Translations under genes and position numbers: made by a program
In this document: one piece after another, positions 42,909 through 47,733 of the stretch
Position numbering within the stretch: position 1 is the stretch's first letter
Layout of the letters: each line of letters begins with the position of its first letter
The notes under the pieces: model-generated
What the model was told of the DNA's origin: nothing
The model's input: only the letters and a program-made list of their open reading frames with translations
Databases searched by the model: none
DNA from: an uncultured Eubacteriales bacterium
Lineage (GTDB): Bacteria > Bacillota > Clostridia > Lachnospirales > Lachnospiraceae
Direction of reading: 5' to 3'
Assembly (NCBI GenBank): GCA_900545225.1
Contig: UQXZ01000011.1
Span: forward strand, 1 to 47,733
Length of the DNA stretch: 47,733 bases

Positions 42909-43913
42909 ATGAAATTAAATAAAAAATTATTGGGAGTAGCAAGTGCAGGCTTAATGGCAGCGGGATTATTTGCAGGCTGTGCAGGCGGAGCTTCCCAGAA
43001 TACAAATACAATAGGCGACAATGGTGATAAGCTTAAGGTCGTTACAACAATTTACCCTGAATATGACTGGGTAAAAAATGTCGCAGGTGACAATGCCAAT
43101 GTAGAGTTATTACTTAAGAACGGTATTGATATGCATAACTACAGCCCAAGCGTTGAAGATATGGCAAAGATTTCCGACTGTGATTTATTTGTATATGTTG
43201 GCGGCCCATCTGACAGCTGGGTAGAGGGTGCTCTTAAAAATGCTTCTAATAAGGATATGAAGGTTGTTAAACTCCTTGATGTTGTGGCAGACAGCTTAAA
43301 GGAAGAGGAAACTGTTGAGGGTATGCAGGTTACAGACCATGATCACGATCACGATGATGAAGACCATGATACTTCAGAATATGATGAGCATGTATGGTTA
43401 TCATTAAAGAATGCAGAGAGATTTGTAAATGAAATCTCAGAGAGTCTCGTATCATTAGATTCAGCAAATGCAGATGCATATTCAGCAAATGCAAAGGCCT
43501 ACAATACTGAATTGGAAGCTCTTGATAAAGAATATTCAGAGGCTGTCAGTTCATCTACAGTAAAGACACTTCTTTTTGCAGACAGATTTCCATTCAGATA
43601 TATGGTAGCGGACTACGGTCTTTCATACTATGCAGCATTTGACGGATGTGCAGCAGATACAAATGCAAGCTTTGAGACAGTTACATTCTTAGCTAAGAAA
43701 GTTGATGAATTAGGTTTAAAGCATGTTTTAAAAATAGATGGAAGTGATGGCAAAATTGCCAAGACAGTAGTTGAGAATACAAATGATAAAAACCAGGATA
43801 TTCTCGAACTTGATTCAATGCAGTCTGTAAATGACGATGAAATCAACAGCGGTACAACATACTTAAGCATTATGAAAAGTAATCTTGAGGTTTTAAAGAA
43901 GGCTTTAAGTTAA
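42909..43913 (+). CDS. Metal ABC transporter substrate-binding lipoprotein (ZnuA/AdcA-like)
   Basis: 334 aa from ATG 42909, which has AAAGGGA upstream; a longer frame from 42867 would hide the signal peptide. Lipobox cysteine C24 (FAGC). ZnuA-like fold with metal ligand candidates H76 (GIDMHNYSP), H161 (YDEHVWLS) and D302 (ELDSM). The His/Asp-rich loop at 144-153 (HDHDHDHDDE-type) is the hallmark of zinc binding proteins. Where ZnuA usually has a third histidine, this protein has FADRFPFRYM (D225-R226). Captures zinc (possibly manganese) for the ATPase/permease encoded next. Confidence 0.92.
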   Translation: MKLNKKLLGVASAGLMAAGLFAGCAGGASQNTNTIGDNGDKLKVVTTIYPEYDWVKNVAGDNANVELLLKNGIDMHNYSPSVEDMAKISDCDLFVYVGGPSDSWVEGALKNASNKDMKVVKLLDVVADSLKEEETVEGMQVTDHDHDHDDEDHDTSEYDEHVWLSLKNAERFVNEISESLVSLDSANADAYSANAKAYNTELEALDKEYSEAVSSSTVKTLLFADRFPFRYMVADYGLSYYAAFDGCAADTNASFETVTFLAKKVDELGLKHVLKIDGSDGKIAKTVVENTNDKNQDILELDSMQSVNDDEINSGTTYLSIMKSNLEVLKKALS

Positions 43914-43943
43914 ATTAAGCCAGGTTATGTTGAACTGAGTGAA

Positions 43944-44023
43944 GTTAAGCTAATCTAAGCTAGCTTAACTTAGATTAGCTTACTTTAAGTTAGTCTAAGT
44001 TGAGTTAACTTAGTTCAGGTTAA
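43944..44023. repeat. CTAAGTT-like degenerate repeat block between binding-protein and ATPase genes
   Basis: A low-complexity run of heptad-like TTAAGCT/CTAAGTT units. Inside it TAAGCTAATCTAAG (43946-43959) and CTTAGATTAGCTTA (43969-43982) form a 14-bp perfect stem with a 9-base loop; later copies can pair in other registers. It may lower transporter expression relative to the binding protein. The role is inference. Confidence 0.65.
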
Positions 44024-44049
44024 GTACAGAACACTATGGAGGGAGAAAA

Positions 44050-44751
44050 ATGGCACAGCTTACCTGTGAAAATGTATCACTTGGATACGATAATAAAACT
44101 ATATTGAGCAATCTCTCCTTTTCTGTTAACAGTGGAGATTATTTATGTATCGTCGGAGAAAATGGTTCCGGTAAAAGTACACTTATGAGGACTATGCTTG
44201 GACTTCAGAAGCCAATGAGCGGGGAAATATCTTTAGGTGATGGTTTAAAAAAAGGTGAAATCGGTTATCTTCCACAGCAGACTGATGTTCAAAAGAACTT
44301 CCCGGCTTCCGTAAAAGAAATCGTTTTATCAGGATGTCAGGCAAGAGCGGGACTCAGACCATTCTATAATAATCAGGAAAAAGAAATGGCAGCAAATGCC
44401 ATGAAGAAAATGAGAATAGAAGAATTTTCAAAGAGATGTTATAGAGAACTTTCAGGTGGACAGCAACAGAGAGTTCTTCTTGCAAGAGCACTCTGCGCAA
44501 CTCAGAAAATTCTTCTTCTTGATGAGCCTGTATCAGGCCTTGATCCAAAGGTAACGGCAGAAATGTATGAGCTTATATCGGGGCTCAACAAAGAAGGCAT
44601 AACAATAATCATGATTTCTCATGACATCGATGTTGCCATAAGTGAGGCCAGCCACATTTTACATATTTGCGATAAACCGTTTTTTGGAACTAAAGAGGAA
44701 TATCTTAAGAGCGAGTTAGGCAGTAAGTTTATTGAACAGGGGGAGAAATGA
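44050..44751 (+). CDS. Metal ABC transporter ATP-binding protein (ZnuC-like)
   Basis: 233 aa. Walker A GENGSGKST (about 37-45), Q-loop LPQQ, ABC signature LSGGQQQR, Walker B ILLLDEP, switch histidine MISHDID. Shorter Mn/Zn-family ATPases of this type pair with a single permease homodimer. GGAGGG precedes the ATG. Overlaps the permease gene by 4 bases (ATGA), so the two are coupled in translation. Confidence 0.96.
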   Translation: MAQLTCENVSLGYDNKTILSNLSFSVNSGDYLCIVGENGSGKSTLMRTMLGLQKPMSGEISLGDGLKKGEIGYLPQQTDVQKNFPASVKEIVLSGCQARAGLRPFYNNQEKEMAANAMKKMRIEEFSKRCYRELSGGQQQRVLLARALCATQKILLLDEPVSGLDPKVTAEMYELISGLNKEGITIIMISHDIDVAISEASHILHICDKPFFGTKEEYLKSELGSKFIEQGEK

Positions 44752-45593
44752 TAGAAGTATTTGAAAAAATAGCATTTTACATGCAATATCCCTTTGTAAG
44801 ATATGCACTGATTGTAGGCGTGCTTATTGCACTTTGTTCCGGATTATTTGGTGTAACTCTTGTACTTAAGAAATTTTCATTTATCGGTGACGGCTTGTCA
44901 CATATTGCATTTGGTGCCATTGCCATAGCAACTGTTATGAAAATGACCAACAACATGCCCCTTGTAATTGCAGTCACTGTTGTATGTGCAATTCTTATGC
45001 TTCGTACAAGTCAGAATTCCAAGATAAATGGTGATGCGGTCATTGCAATGATATCCGTAGGGTCTCTGGCAATAGGTTATCTGATTATGAACATTTTCCC
45101 TACATCAAGTAACATTGCAGGAGATATAGACAGTGTATTATTTGGATCAACATCAATACTTACACTTTCAGCTTCAGATGCCATCTGGTGTGGTGTACTG
45201 GCAACAATCGTAATAGGTGTGTTTATATTCTTTTTCAATAAGATTTTTGCTGTTACATTTGACGAGAATTTCGCAAAAGCCACAGGAACAAGAGCCAGTG
45301 CATATAATTTACTCATTGCAGTTGTTATAGCAGTAGTAATTGTAGTTGCAATGAATCTTGTAGGTTCACTACTTATATCAGCTCTTGTTGTATTCCCTGC
45401 AATTTCAGCCATGAGAATATTCAAAAGCTTTTTAAGCGTAACAATATGCTCAGGTGTGCTTGCAGCATGTACATCGGCAGCGGGTATTTTAATATCAATC
45501 GTTGCCGGAACTCCGGTAGGTGCAACAATAGTAGTAGTTGATATTGCTGTATTTATTGCATTTTTCATTATTGGAAAAATATGCAGAAGATAA
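44748..45593 (+). CDS. Metal ABC transporter permease (ZnuB-like)
   Basis: 281 aa with about 8-9 membrane helices; ABC-3 family. Conserved FIGDGLSHIAFGAIAIA near the N-terminus, LFGSTSIL in the middle, and the coupling-helix region MNLVGSLLISALVVFPAISAMR. Forms the channel for the zinc/manganese importer with the products of the two preceding genes. Confidence 0.96.
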   Translation: MIEVFEKIAFYMQYPFVRYALIVGVLIALCSGLFGVTLVLKKFSFIGDGLSHIAFGAIAIATVMKMTNNMPLVIAVTVVCAILMLRTSQNSKINGDAVIAMISVGSLAIGYLIMNIFPTSSNIAGDIDSVLFGSTSILTLSASDAIWCGVLATIVIGVFIFFFNKIFAVTFDENFAKATGTRASAYNLLIAVVIAVVIVVAMNLVGSLLISALVVFPAISAMRIFKSFLSVTICSGVLAACTSAAGILISIVAGTPVGATIVVVDIAVFIAFFIIGKICRR

Positions 45594-45662
45594 TGCGGAT
45601 TCGGAAAATTAAAATTTAGATTTCAGAATTCAGGTTGAAGATTAATAATAAAATTTCATAAT

Positions 45663-45699
45663 AAAAAAGGTCACAGGTTTTAACGCCTGTGACCTTTTT
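45663..45699. terminator. Bidirectional terminator between the transporter and typA
   Basis: AAAAAAGGTCACAGG / CCTGTGACCTTTTT, 14 pairs with an 8-base loop and runs on both sides. Confidence 0.92.
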
Positions 45700-45731
45700 C
45701 AATATTAAATATAATCCAAAATTAAATTTAC

Positions 45732-45766
45732 ATTGTTATATATACAACGATGTTATATATAACAAT
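45732..45766 (-). terminator. Hairpin downstream of typA
   Basis: ATTGTTATATATA / TATATATAACAAT, 13 perfect pairs, 9-base loop, 25 bases beyond the typA stop codon on its transcript. Weak (A/T only); the bidirectional terminator further on is stronger. Confidence 0.5.
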
Positions 45767-45790
45767 CCATTCGGATTAATTTATCTCAGA

Positions 45791-47611
45791 TTACTTGTTA
45801 GCTCTGTAACGCTTCTTTGAATCAAGAATCTTCTTACGAAGTCTTAAATGCTCAGGTGTAATCTCGAGAAGCTCGTCTGTGTCGATGTAATCGAGAGCTT
45901 GCTCAAGGCTGAGGATTTTAGGTGGAACAAGACGAAGAGCATCGTCAGCACTTGCTGCACGAGTATTTGTAAGGTGCTTTGTCTTACAAACGTTTACTTC
46001 GATATCTTCTGTTCTTGGGTTTTCACCAACGATCATACCGGCATAAACTTCTTCACCAGGAGAGATGAATAATGAACCACGATCCTGAGCGTTAAATAAA
46101 CCGTAAGCTACGGCAATACCACTTTCGTAAGCGATAAGTGATCCGTTCTTTCTGTATGAAATATCACCCTTGTATTCTTCATATCCGTCAAATGAAGAAT
46201 TGATTATACCGTTACCTCTTGTCTCTGTAAGGAACTGACCTCTGTATCCGATAAGACCTCTTGAAGGAATTCTGAATGTAAGTCTTGTACTGCTGTCAGC
46301 GATAGGTGCCATACCAAGGAGCTCACCCTTTCTCTGTGAAAGAGACTGGATTACTGCACCTGAGTATTCTTCAGGAACGTCGATGATAGCATTTTCCATT
46401 GGTTCCATCTTCTTGCCGTTTTCTTCTTTATAAAGAACTTCTGCCTTACTAACAGCGAATTCATATCCTTCACGACGCATGTTCTCAATAAGAACTGAAA
46501 GGTGAAGCTCACCTCTACCTGAAACCTTAAATGAGTTCTCTACGCCAGGAGTTTCTTCGACACGGAGACTTACGTCAGTGTTAAGCTCGTTGTAAAGTCT
46601 GTCTCTAAGGTGTCTTGATGTAACATACTTACCTTCTCTACCAGCAAGTGGGCTGTCATTTACCATGAAGTCCATAGAGATTGTAGGCTCAGAAATCTTC
46701 TGGAATGGAATTGCATCAGGAGCATTTACATCACAGATTGTATCTCCAATCTTAAGATCTGTGATACCTGATACTGCATAAATGTCTCCGCATGTTGCTA
46801 TATCAACGTCTACCTTATTTAAACCTTCAAATGTATAAAGCTTTGTAATTCTTACTCTCTTACTTCTTGATTCATCATGGTGGTTAACAATAACAACTTC
46901 CTGGTTAACCTTGAGAGTACCCTGATCTAACTTACCTACACCGATACGACCTGTGAATTCGTTGTAATCGATTGTAGAAATTAACATCTGAGCAGGAGCT
47001 TCTTCATCACCGCCTGGAGCAGGAATGTGATTTACAATAGCCTCGAAGAGAGGAGTAAGATCCTTAGGTTCGTCATCAAGCTCGTTAAGAGCGAACCCTG
47101 ACTTAGCTGATGCATAGATAAATGGGCAGTCAAGCTGTTCGTCATTTGCACCGAGCTCGATGAAGAGTTCAAGGATTTCATCGATAACTTCCTGAGGTCT
47201 TCCGTCAGGTCTGTCAATCTTGTTGATACAAACGATAACTGAAAGATCAAGTGAAAGAGCCTTGTCTAAAACGAACTTAGTCTGAGGCATAACACCCTCA
47301 AATGAGTCAACGATTAATACTACACCGTTAACCATTTTAAGAACTCGCTCAACCTCACCACCGAAGTCAGCATGTCCCGGAGTATCAATGATGTTGATCT
47401 TTGTGTCCTTGTAGAATACAGATGTATTCTTTGAAAGGATTGTGATTCCTCTTTCCTTTTCAAGATCGTTAGAGTCCATAACTCTGTCTTCTACTGTCTG
47501 GTTTGAACGGAATGTACCACTCTGCTTAAGAAGCTCGTTAACCATAGATGTCTTACCGTGGTCAACGTGTGCAATAATGGCAATGTTTCTGATATCCTGT
47601 GCTTTACTCAT
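45791..47611 (-). CDS. typA: Ribosome-binding GTPase TypA/BipA
   Basis: 606 aa EF-G-like GTPase with roles in ribosome assembly and stress growth. G1 AHVDHGKTSMVNELL, G2 KERGITI, G3 DTPGHADFGGE, G4 NKIDRPDG, G5 SAKSG. BipA-specific C-terminal region: SRGLIGYRGQFLTETRGNGIINSSFDGY, QDRGSLFISPGEEVYAGMIVGENPR and LVPPKILSLEQALDYIDTDELLEITP. AAAGGA before the ATG. Confidence 0.98.
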   Translation of the reverse strand: MSKAQDIRNIAIIAHVDHGKTSMVNELLKQSGTFRSNQTVEDRVMDSNDLEKERGITILSKNTSVFYKDTKINIIDTPGHADFGGEVERVLKMVNGVVLIVDSFEGVMPQTKFVLDKALSLDLSVIVCINKIDRPDGRPQEVIDEILELFIELGANDEQLDCPFIYASAKSGFALNELDDEPKDLTPLFEAIVNHIPAPGGDEEAPAQMLISTIDYNEFTGRIGVGKLDQGTLKVNQEVVIVNHHDESRSKRVRITKLYTFEGLNKVDVDIATCGDIYAVSGITDLKIGDTICDVNAPDAIPFQKISEPTISMDFMVNDSPLAGREGKYVTSRHLRDRLYNELNTDVSLRVEETPGVENSFKVSGRGELHLSVLIENMRREGYEFAVSKAEVLYKEENGKKMEPMENAIIDVPEEYSGAVIQSLSQRKGELLGMAPIADSSTRLTFRIPSRGLIGYRGQFLTETRGNGIINSSFDGYEEYKGDISYRKNGSLIAYESGIAVAYGLFNAQDRGSLFISPGEEVYAGMIVGENPRTEDIEVNVCKTKHLTNTRAASADDALRLVPPKILSLEQALDYIDTDELLEITPEHLRLRKKILDSKKRYRANK

Positions 47612-47656
47612 TGTTTCGTTCCTTTCGTTTTAATCAAATTTGTTTATAGATTATTC

Positions 47657-47684
47657 CTTATAATAAGTAATTATTACGGTTCAA
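47657..47684 (-). promoter_or_regulatory. typA promoter
   Basis: Minus strand TTGAAC (plus 47679-47684), 16 bp, TATAAG (plus 47657-47662), 46 bp before the ATG. Confidence 0.55.
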
Positions 47685-47733
47685 AAATTTATAACTTTTA
47701 TATTCTATCACATCAAATGTATATGTGCTATTA

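Noticed and set aside
45077..45568. 163-codon minus-strand frame opposite the permease gene
   Set aside because: Lies wholly inside a clear ABC-3 permease; composition mirrors the membrane helices of the other strand.

Overview
This 47.7 kb window is low-GC, AGA-rich chromosomal DNA of a Gram-positive anaerobe. It most resembles a Lachnospiraceae (Clostridia) genome such as Lachnospira, Butyrivibrio or Roseburia. The reasons are the mraZ-rsmH-ftsL-pbp-murD-ftsW-ftsQ-ftsZ division cluster, the infC-rpmI-rplT operon with an L20-type leader, CIRCE control of clpB, the dimeric glycyl-tRNA synthetase, and a DUF5717/DUF5716-type gene pair that I know only from Lachnospiraceae-like genomes. Species is not resolved. 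Almost everything is core housekeeping. I see no phage, insertion sequence, CRISPR array, rRNA or tRNA gene.

Layout. 1-4.1 kb: a TCTG tetranucleotide tract at the very edge, then three minus-strand envelope genes (MraY-like transferase, polysaccharide/lipid flippase with a long acidic tail, undecaprenyl-phosphate sugar transferase). 4.2-15.7 kb: glyS, then a tightly packed rarA - giant DUF5717-like protein - DUF5716-like HSP70/actin-fold protein with TPRs - pheS - pheT block. 15.8-22.2 kb: a GT2 glycosyltransferase (-), queA, an O-acetylhomoserine sulfhydrylase-type gene, then minus-strand ferritin plus a small membrane protein and a processive GT2 synthase. 22.5-25.6 kb: a DUF815 AAA ATPase and ruvAB. 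26.0-35.0 kb: the dcw division cluster, which lacks mraY, murG and ftsA at their usual places; the mraY-like gene sits at 3-4 kb. 35.1-42.1 kb: lepA, an orphan lipoprotein, infC-rpmI-rplT, clpB. 42.3-45.6 kb: a Fur-family repressor followed by a zinc/manganese ABC transporter (binding protein, ATPase, permease). 45.8-47.6 kb: typA/bipA (-).

Regulation that can be read directly: a 10-bp-period GTGGT array before mraZ (MraZ boxes); a CIRCE element whose one mismatch builds a consensus TTGACA -35 for clpB; a 10-1-10 Fur-type palindrome just after the -10 of the Fur-family gene; an infC leader with promoter, antiterminator-capable segment and terminator; and a non-AUG (ATT/ATC) infC start that lengthens IF-3 by about 28 residues compared with the first ATG. 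Strong bidirectional terminators separate convergent genes.

The best candidate for an undescribed system is the DUF5717-like/DUF5716-like pair at 7.1-12.2 kb. It combines a 1028-aa cytosolic protein (N-terminal beta domain, long helical body) with a 665-aa protein that looks like a degenerate HSP70/actin-type nucleotide-binding domain, a beta domain and C-terminal TPRs. The pair is locked between rarA and pheST by overlap and short spacings. A second window-wide oddity is short tandem minisatellites (14-18 bp units) in several intergenic gaps.
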